A stretch of DNA of 64,000 nucleotides from Candidatus Eiseniibacteriota bacterium (GTDB taxonomy: Bacteria; Eisenbacteria; RBG-16-71-46), in contig JACRIW010000020.1 in assembly GCA_016215625.1 (NCBI GenBank), forward strand, positions 62,001 to 126,000. The letters are read 5' to 3'. Shown piece by piece: positions 16,009 to 24,798 of the stretch. The position numbers and the translations under genes were made by a program. The notes below the pieces were generated by a model. That model had not been told where the DNA came from and searched no databases. It saw nothing but the letters and a program-made list of their open reading frames with translations. Within the stretch, counting starts at the first letter, position 1; each line of letters opens with the position of its first letter.

Positions 16009-18120
16009 TCAGTGCCGTGGTTTCGTCCCGGCCAGACCGACTTGATTCAGGATCCACGCGTAGTCGAAGGCGATCTCGCGAAGCGCGTCGTAGCGCCCGC
16101 TCGCACCGCCGTGACCCGCGCCCATGTTGCACTTGAACAGCAGCGGCCGAGCGTCCGTCTTCTTCGTCCGGAGCTTGGCCACGTACTTCGCCGGCTCCCA
16201 GTAGCCCACCTGGGAGTCGTTGAGGCTGGTCTTCACGAGGATCGCCGGGTAGGCCTTCTCCTCGAGGTTGTCGTAGGGGGAATACGCGCGCATCCACTCG
16301 TACTGCTCGGCGAGCTTGGGATTGCCCCATTCCTCGAACTCGCCGACGGTGAGCGGGAGCGATTCGTCGAGCATCGTGTTGATGCAGTCCACGAACGGCA
16401 CCTGCGAGAGCACGCCACGGAAGAGATCGGGACGCAGGTTCGTGACGGCGCCCATGAGCAGGCCGCCGGCGCTGCCGCCCTGCGCGACCAGTCCCTCCGG
16501 ACTCGTCCACTTCGTGGCGCACAGGTGCTCTGCGCACGCGACGAAGTCCGTGAACGTGTTCATCTTCTTCGCCATGCGGCCGTCGTCGTGCCACGCCTTG
16601 CCGAGGTCGCCGCCGCCGCGGATGTGCGCGAGCGCGTACACCATGCCGCGATCCACGAGGCAGAAGCGGTTCGGATTGAAGAGCACGTTCGACGGCATGC
16701 CGTACGAGCCGTACGCGTAGAGCAGGCACGGCGCGCTGCCGTCGCGCGGCGTGTCGCGGCGCGCGAGCAGCGTGAGCGGCACGCGCACGCCGTCGGCCGT
16801 CACCGCCTCGATGCGTTCGAGCACGTAGGAGTCCGGGTTCCAGCCGCCCAGGACCTCGGTGCGCTTGCGCATCGTGGACCGCAGCGTCCCCAGGTCGAGG
16901 TCGTAGACGCTCGGCGGCGTGAGGAACGACTGGTAGCCGTAGCGGAACGTCGTCGCGGCGAACTCCTCGTTCGCGCCCGGCCCCACCGCGTACGCGGCTT
17001 CGTCGAACGTCACGCGCTTCGCCGCGCGCGTCGCGAGGTCCATGACCACGATGTGCGGCAGCGCGCGCTCGCGCTCGGTCCACACGAGGTGGCCGGCGAA
17101 GCAGTCGATGCCGGTGATCATGACTTCGGGACGGTGCGCGACCAGTTCGGTCCAGTGCTCGGGCGAAGGGCTCGCGACCGGCGCGGTCACGATGCGGAAG
17201 TTGCGGCCCGTGTCGTTCACGCGGATGTAGAACTCGCCGCCCCGGTGCTCGACGAAGTATTCGCGGTCCTGCACGCGCGGGGCGAGCAGCGTCCATGCGC
17301 CGTCGGGCGTGGCCGCGTCGAGCACGCACACCTCGCTCGTCGTGTGGCTCGCGCGCGTCTGCACGAGCCACTCGCCACTGCGCGTGAGCGAGACGTACAC
17401 GTCGAAGCGCTCGTCGGGTTCCTCGTAGACGAGCGTGTGCGCCGCGGTGCCGAGCGTGTGCCGCCAGAGCCGGTAGGAACGCTTCGAGACCGCGTCCTCC
17501 TGCACGTAGAAGAGCGTGCGGCCGTCGGCGCTCCACGCCACGGACGTCACGCGTTCGGCGTCCACGTCGAGCAGCGCGCCCGTGTCCAGGTCCTTCACGC
17601 GCAGCCGGTACTGGCGGTAGCCGGTCGAGTCCGTGCTGTAGGCGAGCTTCGATCCGTCCGGGCTCACCTCGTACGCGCCGATCGCCATGAACGAGAGTCC
17701 TTCGGCGAGCGCGTTCACGTCGATCAGCATCTGCTCGGGCGCGTCCATCGAGCCTTCGCGCCGGCAGTGGAAGGCGTACTGCCGTCCCTCCTCGGTGCGC
17801 GTGTAATAGAGCCACGCGCCGCGCCGGTAGGGCACCGAGAGGTCGGTCTGCTGGATGCGCGAGAGCATCTCGGCGTACAGCGCGTCCTGCAGTTCCTGCG
17901 TTCCGTCCATGCAGGCGTCGGCGTAGGCGTTCTCGGCCTCGAGATACGCGCGCACGCCCGGGGCGTCCTTGTCGCGCAGCCACGCGTAGTCGTCCCGGCG
18001 GGTCTCGCCGTGGAGCGTGGTGACGACGGGCTTCGGTTCGGCGATGGGGGGCTCGGCCGGGATACCGCGAAGTTCGGAGATGGGCATGTGTGAGTGTGCG
18101 GGAGCGGGGTCGAACGTCAT
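16009..18120 (-). CDS. ptrB: S9 prolyl-oligopeptidase family peptidase (oligopeptidase B)
   Basis: 703 aa from ATG 18120, close to the usual length of about 690 aa. The N-terminal seven-bladed propeller (about residues 60-420) shows repeated WSADGRTLFYV-type strands. The C-terminal alpha/beta hydrolase has VAQGGSAGGLLMG with Ser550 as nucleophile, a late Asp/Glu region (VKTSLNDSQVGYWEPAKYVA) and MGAGHGGASGRYD containing the catalytic His. The enzyme cleaves short peptides after basic residues. The start is uncertain: GTG 18159 and ATG 18087 are alternatives, and none has a strong ribosome site. No signal peptide is seen, so it is probably cytoplasmic. Confidence 0.88.
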   Translation of the reverse strand: MTFDPAPAHSHMPISELRGIPAEPPIAEPKPVVTTLHGETRRDDYAWLRDKDAPGVRAYLEAENAYADACMDGTQELQDALYAEMLSRIQQTDLSVPYRRGAWLYYTRTEEGRQYAFHCRREGSMDAPEQMLIDVNALAEGLSFMAIGAYEVSPDGSKLAYSTDSTGYRQYRLRVKDLDTGALLDVDAERVTSVAWSADGRTLFYVQEDAVSKRSYRLWRHTLGTAAHTLVYEEPDERFDVYVSLTRSGEWLVQTRASHTTSEVCVLDAATPDGAWTLLAPRVQDREYFVEHRGGEFYIRVNDTGRNFRIVTAPVASPSPEHWTELVAHRPEVMITGIDCFAGHLVWTERERALPHIVVMDLATRAAKRVTFDEAAYAVGPGANEEFAATTFRYGYQSFLTPPSVYDLDLGTLRSTMRKRTEVLGGWNPDSYVLERIEAVTADGVRVPLTLLARRDTPRDGSAPCLLYAYGSYGMPSNVLFNPNRFCLVDRGMVYALAHIRGGGDLGKAWHDDGRMAKKMNTFTDFVACAEHLCATKWTSPEGLVAQGGSAGGLLMGAVTNLRPDLFRGVLSQVPFVDCINTMLDESLPLTVGEFEEWGNPKLAEQYEWMRAYSPYDNLEEKAYPAILVKTSLNDSQVGYWEPAKYVAKLRTKKTDARPLLFKCNMGAGHGGASGRYDALREIAFDYAWILNQVGLAGTKPRH

Positions 18121-18191
18121 GGCACGACGGAGCAGGGAAGCGGCCCCGGACGGGGGCACGCTCCTGTCATCGGTCGCGGGGGCGATTTCGT

Positions 18192-19016
18192 TCAGCGAGA
18201 AGTGCTTGTGGGGTGGCTCGTCACCCGGAGGGAGACCGGATCGCCCTCGCCGATGCCGTGGCGTTCGGCGATGTCGCCGCCCACCTGGGCGATCTCGAGG
18301 CGGCCGCTCGAGCCGATGATGGCCACGATCGTGCCGACCGGAGCGTCGCCGTACGAGCGCGCGAGCGCGCCCACGGGACGTTCGAGCAGCCGCACGGCGA
18401 ACGTCTCGTCGGCCGCGTCGGCGCCGAACGCGTCGGCGATCGCCCGCGAGGTCAGGTTCGTGAGGGCGTTGCCGAAGCGGTCGATGAACACCACCCGCCC
18501 CACGAGTTCACCGTCGCGCAGCACGGGGTGCGCCTGGGGGAGGCGCACCGGATCGGTCACCGCGGGGCCGAACGCCTCGAGCGGCACGCCGCGCGTGATG
18601 TGCCCGGCGACCGGGGCGAAGATGTCGCGGCCGTGGAACGTGCGGCTGACCGGCCGGCGGAACCAGCGCTCCTCGACGAGCTCGTGGACCACCGCTTCGG
18701 GATCGGACAGCGCCCATTCGAGCAGGCCGTTGTCGGGGCCGACGAAGAACTGGTGGCGCGCGCGCACCGCGAGCGCCCGGCGGCGCGTGCCCACGCCCGG
18801 GTCGACCACCGCGAGATGGATCGTGTCGGGCGGGAAGTCGTGCGCCGCGGCCTCGAGCACGAAGGCGCCGCGCGCGATGTGTCCCGGAGGGATCGTGTGA
18901 TTGAGGTCCACGACGTGCGCGTCGGGCGCGACGGTCTGGATGACGCCGTGCACGACACCCACGAACCAGTCCTGCGTGCCGAAGTCGGACAGGAACGTCA
19001 CGATGGGGCGGGGCAT
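18192..19016 (-). CDS. SAM hydroxide adenosyltransferase (DUF62 / SAM-dependent chlorinase-fluorinase family)
   Basis: 274 aa. It shows the family blocks VTFLSDFGTQDWFVGVVHGV (residues about 5-24), IHLAVVDPGVGTRRRALAV, FVGPDNGLLEWAL, GRDIFAPVAGHITRG and VFIDRFGNALTNL. Members hydrolyse S-adenosylmethionine to adenosine and methionine using water, while a few marine enzymes use halide. Nothing here suggests a halogenase. The ATG at 19016 follows GGAGAGAG. It is divergent from the carbonic anhydrase gene, with about 170 nt between them that must hold both promoters. Confidence 0.88.
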   Translation of the reverse strand: MPRPIVTFLSDFGTQDWFVGVVHGVIQTVAPDAHVVDLNHTIPPGHIARGAFVLEAAAHDFPPDTIHLAVVDPGVGTRRRALAVRARHQFFVGPDNGLLEWALSDPEAVVHELVEERWFRRPVSRTFHGRDIFAPVAGHITRGVPLEAFGPAVTDPVRLPQAHPVLRDGELVGRVVFIDRFGNALTNLTSRAIADAFGADAADETFAVRLLERPVGALARSYGDAPVGTIVAIIGSSGRLEIAQVGGDIAERHGIGEGDPVSLRVTSHPTSTSR

Positions 19017-19183
19017 GAGGACTCTCTCCGGAAGAAGGCGGGACGATGCGGGGGACTGCCGGGAGGCCGGTCGCACCCTAACACAGCGCCCGACGATCGG
19101 GCCTTGTGCGAGAGGCCCGGCATCCGGATACTGCCGCGCCACATCCGAAGCGGACCCGAATCCCCTGCACGAAAGGCCCGCCC

Positions 19184-19819
19184 ATGATCTCCGCCATCGA
19201 AGCACTCCAGAGACTTCGCGAAGGCAACCGCCGGTTCGTCGCGGACCGCAGCAGCGCGTCCGCCCTGGTCGATCACCAGCGCCGCATCGAACTCGTGTCC
19301 CGGCAGGAGCCGTTCGCGATCGTGCTCGGCTGCTCCGACTCGCGCGTGCCGGCCGAGTTGATCTTCGATCTCGGCTTCGGCGACCTCTTCGTGATCCGGG
19401 TCGCCGGCAACATCGTCGCGCCCTCGCTCGTCGGCAGCGTCGAGTTCGCGGCCGCCCGCTTCGGCACGCGCCTCGTCGTCGTGCTCGGCCACACGCAGTG
19501 CGGCGCGATCGTCGCCACGCTCGAGGAACTCACCGGCCGCACCACGACGCAGTCGCGCAACCTGCAGTCCATCGTGCACCGCGTGAAGCCCGCCGTGCAG
19601 AACCTTCTCGCCGGGCACCCGCACCTGAGTGACGACGAGATCGTCGACCAGGCGGTGAAGGCCAACGTGCGCGCGTCCGCGGACCATCTTCGCCACGGCT
19701 CGGAGCTGCTCGAAGGGCTGATCCAGAACGACGGCCTGCTGATCGTCGGCGCGGAGTACTCGCTCGAGACGGGCGTCGTCGAGTTCTTCGACGGCGTGCC
19801 GGAAGGCCTGCAGGACTGA
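19184..19819 (+). CDS. can: beta-class carbonic anhydrase
   Basis: 211 aa. Zinc and active-site residues are visible: Cys50, Asp52 and Arg54 in GCSDSRVPAEL, and His103 and Cys106 in GHTQCGAI. The enzyme interconverts CO2 and bicarbonate in the cytoplasm. The ATG at 19184 is preceded by GAAAGG. The same 12-nt leader (GAAAGGCCCGCC) precedes the start of the next gene. The length and the C-terminal EYSLETGVVEFFDG match bacterial clade enzymes. Confidence 0.93.
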   Translation: MISAIEALQRLREGNRRFVADRSSASALVDHQRRIELVSRQEPFAIVLGCSDSRVPAELIFDLGFGDLFVIRVAGNIVAPSLVGSVEFAAARFGTRLVVVLGHTQCGAIVATLEELTGRTTTQSRNLQSIVHRVKPAVQNLLAGHPHLSDDEIVDQAVKANVRASADHLRHGSELLEGLIQNDGLLIVGAEYSLETGVVEFFDGVPEGLQD

Positions 19820-19867
19820 TCTCCGGGCGCTTCCGGCGTCCTCCACGATTCCGACGAAAGGCCCGCC

Positions 19868-20698
19868 ATGCGCCCGGACGGATTCCCGCAGCTCGTGCCC
19901 TACTGCTTCGTGGAGCGCGCGCACGAGTTCGTGCGCTTCCTCGTGGAGGCGCTCGGAGGCGCCGAGCTGCAGCGCTCGCTGCGTCCCGACGGCGCGATCG
20001 CGAACGCGATGGTCGCCTTCGACGGCGTGACGATCATGGTGAGCGAGGCCTCGGCGGAGTTTCCCGCGATGCCGGGCTCGTACTACCTGTACGTCGCGGA
20101 TGCGGACGCGGTGACCGCGAAGGCGATCGCCGCCGGCGCCGCGCTGGTGATGGCGGTCGGCGACATGCCCTACGGCGAGCGGCAGGGCGGAGTGCGCGAC
20201 CCGTTCGGCAACCTCTGGTGGATCTCGCAGCGTCTCGCGAGCGGTCCGTACGCGCACGACCCCACGGCCGAGTCCCGCGTCGCCGCGACGTCGCGCGTGT
20301 TGTCGGCGCCGCCGTCCACCGTCTGGGACGCGTTCCGCGATCCCGGGAAGCTGGCGCGCTGGTGGGGGCCCGAGGGTTTCACGAACGAGTTCGAGTCGTT
20401 CGACTTCCGCGTCGGCGGCGACTGGAAGTTCGTCATGCGCGGCCCGCAGGGAGCCGCGTATCCCAACCATCAGCGCTTCGTCGCGCTGGACGAGGCGCGG
20501 CGCTTCGTGACCTGCCACGTGAACGCCCCGCACTACGTGCTCACCGTGATGCTCGTGCCCGAGGGCGACGGGACGCGCCTCGACTGGCGGCAGGAGTTCG
20601 AGTCCGACGACCTGTTCCGCCGCCTCGCCGAGTTCGTCCGGCCCGCCAACGAGCAGAACCTCGACCGGCTGGAGGCGGTGCTCTCGTCCGGGCGCTGA
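19868..20698 (+). CDS. fusion of a VOC (glyoxalase-like) domain and an SRPBCC/AHSA1 domain
   Basis: 276 aa with two domains. The N-terminal VOC/PhnB-like half (about residues 1-125) includes VPYCFVERAHEFVRFLVEAL, GSYYLYVADADAVTAKAIAAG and GGVRDPFGNLWWISQR. The C-terminal AHSA1 half (about 135-276) includes SRVLSAPPSTVWDAFRDPGKLARWWGP (split at the Pro-Pro), FDFRVGGDWKFVMRGP and LTVMLVPEGDGTRLDWRQEF. Both folds bind small hydrophobic ligands or metals and no reaction can be assigned. Separate VOC and AHSA1 genes often sit next to each other, so a natural fusion of such a pair is plausible. It follows the carbonic anhydrase gene by 48 nt. Confidence 0.8.
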   Translation: MRPDGFPQLVPYCFVERAHEFVRFLVEALGGAELQRSLRPDGAIANAMVAFDGVTIMVSEASAEFPAMPGSYYLYVADADAVTAKAIAAGAALVMAVGDMPYGERQGGVRDPFGNLWWISQRLASGPYAHDPTAESRVAATSRVLSAPPSTVWDAFRDPGKLARWWGPEGFTNEFESFDFRVGGDWKFVMRGPQGAAYPNHQRFVALDEARRFVTCHVNAPHYVLTVMLVPEGDGTRLDWRQEFESDDLFRRLAEFVRPANEQNLDRLEAVLSSGR

Positions 20699-20702
20699 TC
20701 GG

Positions 20703-20722
20703 AATGGGCCGCCCGGCCCATT
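20703..20722 (+). terminator. short terminator hairpin
   Basis: AATGGGCCG with its complement at 20714-20722 lies just after the VOC-SRPBCC stop and is followed by a T. Confidence 0.5.
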
Positions 20723-20817
20723 TACATGCGCCCGCGGTGCCGATTCACTGGCGGCACACGCGACGGGAGACACCGGAGCGACCCCGGGCATTCGCACTCG
20801 AATCGTCGAGGAAGCTC

Positions 20818-21591
20818 ATGCGTCTTTCGAATCGTTACCGCCTGCTCGTCCGGGCCGGCACGGCCGTCGTGGCGGTGGTCGCCGCGAAGCTCGCGATGCA
20901 CGCGCTCGGATGGGAAACCCTGTCGCTCAATCCGCTGTTCTCCGGCATCGTCGCGGCCAACGTGTTCCTGATGGGCTTCCTGCTCAACGGCGTGCTGTCC
21001 GACTTCAAGGAGAGCGAGCGCCTGCCGGGAGAGCTGGCGGCGGGGCTCGAGAACCTCGCGCAGGACGTGCGCGGGATCGGTCTCGCGCGCGCCGACGCGG
21101 ACGTGCGCCCGTGCCTGGGCGCGCTCGCCGCTCTCGCCGCGGACGTGCGGGGCTGGTTCCACAAGCAGGTGCGCTCGCGCGCGCTGACCGAGCGTCTCGA
21201 CGCGCTCACACCCGAGTTCGCGAAGCTCGAGCAGTGGACGCAGGCGACGCTCGTCTCGCGGCTCAAGCAGGAGCAGGGCGCGCTGCGCCGGCTGCTCACG
21301 CGCGCGCACACGATCCGCGAGACGTCGTTCATCGCGTCCGGCTACCTGCTCGCGGACCTCGTCACGGTGCTGCTGTGCGTGGGGCTCGTGCTCGTGCGGA
21401 TCGAGCCGTTCCACGAGTCGCTCTTCTTCGTGACCGTGATCGCGTACTTCATGATCTACCTGCTCATGCTCATCCGCGACCTCGACAACCCGTTCGGCTA
21501 CTACGACGGCGCCTCCGGTGAGGACGTTTCGCTCAAGCCCCTCGAGGACGCGATCGAGCGCCTGCATCGCCTGGCGGCGGAAGGGCGCTGA
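20818..21591 (+). CDS. membrane protein, bestrophin/DUF4239-like
   Basis: 257 aa. Two hydrophobic segments at the N-terminus (about residues 12-60, with AANVFLMGFLLNGVLSDFKE) and two near the C-terminus (about 180-225) flank a helical soluble domain rich in charged residues (about 65-175). The C-terminal LIRDLDNPFGYYDG resembles the conserved Asp-Asn-Pro-Phe segment of bestrophin-like (DUF4239) anion-channel relatives, but I rank this as a suggestion. GAGGA precedes the ATG at 20818. It converges on the GT9 gene with 10 nt between the stops. Confidence 0.55.
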   Translation: MRLSNRYRLLVRAGTAVVAVVAAKLAMHALGWETLSLNPLFSGIVAANVFLMGFLLNGVLSDFKESERLPGELAAGLENLAQDVRGIGLARADADVRPCLGALAALAADVRGWFHKQVRSRALTERLDALTPEFAKLEQWTQATLVSRLKQEQGALRRLLTRAHTIRETSFIASGYLLADLVTVLLCVGLVLVRIEPFHESLFFVTVIAYFMIYLLMLIRDLDNPFGYYDGASGEDVSLKPLEDAIERLHRLAAEGR

Positions 21592-21601
21592 GGGCGGGGA
21601 G

Positions 21602-22624
21602 TCACCCCACCATCGCGTCCAACAACTTCCACGCGCCGTCCACCGTGAGGCGGTCGAGGCAGCGCAGGTCGTCGCAGACGTCGCGGTGGCAGGGGCTGCA
21701 TTCGACGCGCGCGTAGTGCGCGCGGTGCCCCTCGCGCTCGGGGTAGGGGAAGAACATCGCGGGGCGGTTGCGGCTCATGAGGCCCAGCGTGCGCGCGCCG
21801 CTCGCGACCGACGTGTGCAGCGGGCCGGTGTCGCCGCTCACGAACGCGGCGCACAGCGACTGCAGCGCCACGAACCGCCCGATCGGCCAGCCGGAGACGA
21901 CGAACGCGCGCGGTGACGCCAGCTGCGCCACGCACGCGCGCGCGGCTTCTTCCTCGCCCGGTCCCGCGGTGAAGAGCGCCACCGCGCCGGGGCGCGAATC
22001 GAGCAGGCGCTTCGCGAGCGCGACGAAGCGCTCGACCGGCCAGCGACGCGTGGGCCAGCGCGCGCCGGCGTGAAAGCCGACGAGCGTCGCGCCGATCGGC
22101 ACGGCCATCGCGCGCAGTCCGTCGCGCGCTTCGCCGACCGCCGTGAGCGACACGTGCAGGCGCGGCGTCGCGGGCTCGGCCGGCACGGGCCAGCCGAGCG
22201 CCGCGACGCTCGCCAGATGGAAGCCGGTCGACGACAGCGTGCGCGGCCGCGCGTGGTGCGTGTAGAGCGCCGAGCGCCAGCCCTTGTTCGGGTAGCCCGA
22301 GCGTGCGCTTGCCCCGCTGGCGAACGTCCAGACCGCCGTGCGCGGATTGCAGAAGCAGTCGATCGTCACGTCCGGACGCCACGCGCGCATGTCCCGGATC
22401 AGCGCGAGCGTTTCACCGGCCGACGGTTTGCCGGAGATCGTGAATACGCGGTCCACGCGCGGGTCGCCCGCGAGGAGCGGCGCCAGGCCGCGCTCGAGCA
22501 CGTAGCCGATCTTCGCGTTCGGGCACGCGGCGCGCGCCGCCTCGAGGGCGGGCAGCGTCAGGCAGACGTCGCCCAGGAAGCGTGGCCGGACGAAGAGAAT
22601 CTTGCGGACGTCGGAGGGATTCAT
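21602..22624 (-). CDS. glycosyltransferase family 9 (ADP-heptose:LPS heptosyltransferase-like)
   Basis: 340 aa. The N-terminal Rossmann half begins ILFVRPRFLGDVCLTLPALE (about residues 9-28). The C-terminal donor-binding half has VGFHAGARWPTRRWPVERFV (about 190-209) and SGDTGPLHTSVASGARTLGL (about 275-294), the GT9 nucleotide-sugar motifs. A cluster of Cys near the end (CSPCHRDVCDDLRC) is common in this family. It probably adds heptose or a related sugar to lipopolysaccharide core at the inner face of the cytoplasmic membrane. No other LPS core genes are adjacent. It is divergent from the transsulfuration gene. Confidence 0.87.
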   Translation of the reverse strand: MNPSDVRKILFVRPRFLGDVCLTLPALEAARAACPNAKIGYVLERGLAPLLAGDPRVDRVFTISGKPSAGETLALIRDMRAWRPDVTIDCFCNPRTAVWTFASGASARSGYPNKGWRSALYTHHARPRTLSSTGFHLASVAALGWPVPAEPATPRLHVSLTAVGEARDGLRAMAVPIGATLVGFHAGARWPTRRWPVERFVALAKRLLDSRPGAVALFTAGPGEEEAARACVAQLASPRAFVVSGWPIGRFVALQSLCAAFVSGDTGPLHTSVASGARTLGLMSRNRPAMFFPYPEREGHRAHYARVECSPCHRDVCDDLRCLDRLTVDGAWKLLDAMVG

Positions 22625-22717
22625 GGGCCTCACGCGGCGCGGGTGAGTAGAATGCGCGCACCGTAACCGACCCTCCCCACACCGTGCCACCACGAGCGAG
22701 AACCACGAGGCCGCGAA

Positions 22718-23902
22718 GTGAGCCACGACTCCCGGCGCCCCGCGCACGCCGTCGAAACGAACGCCGTCCACGGCCCGCACGTCGAGCATCGCGGCGCCGT
22801 GAGCACGCCGCTCGTCCACAGCGCGACGTTCACGTTCGAGAAGCTCGAGGACATGGTCGAGCAGCAGCGGCTCGACACCGCCGGCTCGTTCTACCAGCGC
22901 AAGGGCCATCCCACGATCTTCGCGGTCGAGGAGCGCCTCGCGCTGCTCGAGGGCTGCGAAGCGGCGCTGCTGTTCCCTTCCGGCATGGCGGCGATCTCGA
23001 CGGTGTTCCTCACGCTGCTGCGCACGGGCGAGCACCTCGTGTGCGTGGACCCGTGCTACGGCGGCACGCAGGCGCTGCTCGCGTGGGGGCGCGAACACTT
23101 CGGCTGGGACTACACGCTGGTGGACGCGCGCAAGCCCGACACGTGGGAGAGCGCGTTCCGCCCGAACACGCGCGTGCTGCACCTGGAATCGCCCATCAAC
23201 CCGACGCTCGCGGTGCTCGACGTGGCCGCAGGCGCCGCGCTGGGCAAGCGCCACGGCTGCGTGGTGACGATCGACAACACGATCGCCTCGCCGCTCGGGC
23301 AGCGCCCGCTCGAGATGGGCTGCGACATTTCGCTCTACAGCGCGACCAAGTCCATCGGCGGGCACAGCGACCTGCTGGCGGGCGCCGCGATGGGGTCGTG
23401 GCAGCACCTGCGCGCGGCCGCGTTCACGCGCATGGTGTTCGGCCCGATCGCCGATCCCGCGATGGCGTGGATGATCGAGCGCTCGCTCAAGACGATGCCG
23501 CTGCGCGTGCGCGCGGGGAACGCGAACGCGCTCGAACTCGCCACGCGGCTCACGAAGCACCCGAAGGTCGCGCAGGTGTTCTACCCCGGGCTGCCGTCGC
23601 ACCCCACGCACGCGCTCGCGGTGAAGCAGATGCGCGAGGGCTTCGGCCCGCTGCTGTCGTTCGAGGTCGAGGGCGGCGCGGACGCGGCGCTCGCGGTGGT
23701 GGACCGGCTGAAGGTGATCAAGCACGGCGCGAGCCTCGGCGGCGTCGAGTCCCTGGCGTCGCTGGCGGCGTTCACGTCGCACCAGATCCTCGGGCCCGAG
23801 GGCCGCGCCCGGGCGGGGATTCCCGAGGGGCTCGTGCGCGTCTCCGCGGGCGTCGAGCACGTGGACGACCTCTGGGCGGACCTCTTGCAGGCGCTCGGCT
23901 GA
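22718..23902 (+). CDS. metC: transsulfuration PLP enzyme (cystathionine beta-lyase type)
   Basis: 394 aa of the Cys/Met metabolism PLP family. It shows GSFYQRKGHPTIFAVEERLA (about residues 47-66), LLFPSGMAAIS, PCYGGTQALL, LESPINPTLAVLD, DNTIASPLGQRPLEMG and the Schiff-base lysine Lys211 in SATKSIGGHSDLLAG. The sequence Y-Q-R-K-G-H-P (for Y-x-R-x-x-N-P-T) and the C-terminal SLGGVESLASLAAF, where Ser-Leu-Gly-Gly-x-Glu is conserved, fit beta-lyase more than gamma-synthase. It would split cystathionine to homocysteine, pyruvate and ammonia. Start: GTG at 22718. Confidence 0.82.
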   Translation: MSHDSRRPAHAVETNAVHGPHVEHRGAVSTPLVHSATFTFEKLEDMVEQQRLDTAGSFYQRKGHPTIFAVEERLALLEGCEAALLFPSGMAAISTVFLTLLRTGEHLVCVDPCYGGTQALLAWGREHFGWDYTLVDARKPDTWESAFRPNTRVLHLESPINPTLAVLDVAAGAALGKRHGCVVTIDNTIASPLGQRPLEMGCDISLYSATKSIGGHSDLLAGAAMGSWQHLRAAAFTRMVFGPIADPAMAWMIERSLKTMPLRVRAGNANALELATRLTKHPKVAQVFYPGLPSHPTHALAVKQMREGFGPLLSFEVEGGADAALAVVDRLKVIKHGASLGGVESLASLAAFTSHQILGPEGRARAGIPEGLVRVSAGVEHVDDLWADLLQALG

Positions 23903-23906
23903 GGGG

Positions 23907-23931
23907 TTTCGCCGCCCGTTTCGCGGCGAAA
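23907..23931 (+). terminator. terminator-like hairpin
   Basis: TTTCGCCGC at 23907-23915 pairs with GCGGCGAAA at 23923-23931, 5 nt after the lyase stop. No T tract follows. Confidence 0.5.
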
Positions 23932-24071
23932 TGCCGCCGGCGTCCGGCCGGCCGGTGCTCGCGTCACGCCCGCGTCAGATGTGGCCGATGCCTTGCCGGG
24001 TGGGCCGCGCCCCGTGCTATCCTTGCGCCCGCTTTCGCGCCCCAAAGAACCCTGACCGGAGGAATCCGCTC

Positions 24072-24713
24072 GTGAAGCGTCTGGCCTCGCTCGTGCTGAT
24101 CGCGATCCTGCTCTGCATCGTCTCGACCGCCTTCGGCCACCGCAACGCCGCTGCCGCGCCCACTCCCGTCGCCGTCGCCACCCCGGCGGTCACGGACAGC
24201 CTCGGGCTGCTCGAGCGCGCCGTCGCGAAGGACTCCACCAAGTTCGACAACCTGTACCGGCTCGGCGTCATGTACCTCGAGCGCGAGCGCATGCAGGACG
24301 CGCTCAAGGTGCTCGGCAAGGCGAACTCGCTCAAGCCCGGCCAGACCAAGGTGCTCGTGAACCTGGGCGTCGCCGCCGACGCGATCGGTCACATGGACGA
24401 GGCGCAGGAGTTCTACGGCCAGGCGCTCAAGGTCGCCCCCGCCGACTCCGTCGCGCTCTGCCGCATGGCGAGCAGCAAGTACGCGCAGGGCAAGTACGAC
24501 GACGCGATGGGCCTGCTTCGCGACATCATCCGCACGAAGCCGCGCTCGCACTGCGCCTACTTCACGATGGGCGTGGCGATGGCCGACGCGGGCATCTACC
24601 GCGACGCGATCCGGATGTGGCGCAAGGTCATCGAACTTGCGCCGGATTCGCCCGAGGCGCTGAGCGCGCGCGAGTCCATCGACGTGCTCGAGAAATTCCT
24701 CGCCGGCAAGTGA
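24072..24713 (+). CDS. secreted TPR-repeat protein
   Basis: 213 aa from the GTG at 24072, which follows GGAGGA at 24058-24063 with normal spacing. A signal peptide or N-terminal membrane segment (about residues 5-25) is followed by four tetratricopeptide repeats (about 55-205), for example DNLYRLGVMYLERERMQDAL, VNLGVAADAIGHMDEAQEFY and YFTMGVAMADAGIYRDAIRM. TPR proteins act as periplasmic protein-protein adaptors; the partner is unknown. It is probably monocistronic, with a hairpin and T run after it. Confidence 0.8.
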   Translation: MKRLASLVLIAILLCIVSTAFGHRNAAAAPTPVAVATPAVTDSLGLLERAVAKDSTKFDNLYRLGVMYLERERMQDALKVLGKANSLKPGQTKVLVNLGVAADAIGHMDEAQEFYGQALKVAPADSVALCRMASSKYAQGKYDDAMGLLRDIIRTKPRSHCAYFTMGVAMADAGIYRDAIRMWRKVIELAPDSPEALSARESIDVLEKFLAGK

Positions 24714-24749
24714 CGCGGGCGGTTCGCCCGACGAGCTGCTTTCTCCAGG

Positions 24750-24780
24750 CCGCGGCGCGCCCCACGGTGCGCCGCGGTTT
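24750..24780 (+). terminator. intrinsic terminator
   Basis: A 9-bp stem CCGCGGCGC / GCGCCGCGG (24750-24758 with 24769-24777) is followed by TTTCTC, between the TPR gene and the cysteine desulfurase gene. Confidence 0.65.
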
Positions 24781-24798
24781 CTCATCCCGGACCTCGCC

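Noticed and set aside
18192..19016. Fluorinase or chlorinase
   Set aside because: The family includes these enzymes but most members are SAM hydroxide adenosyltransferases, and no organohalogen gene cluster is near.
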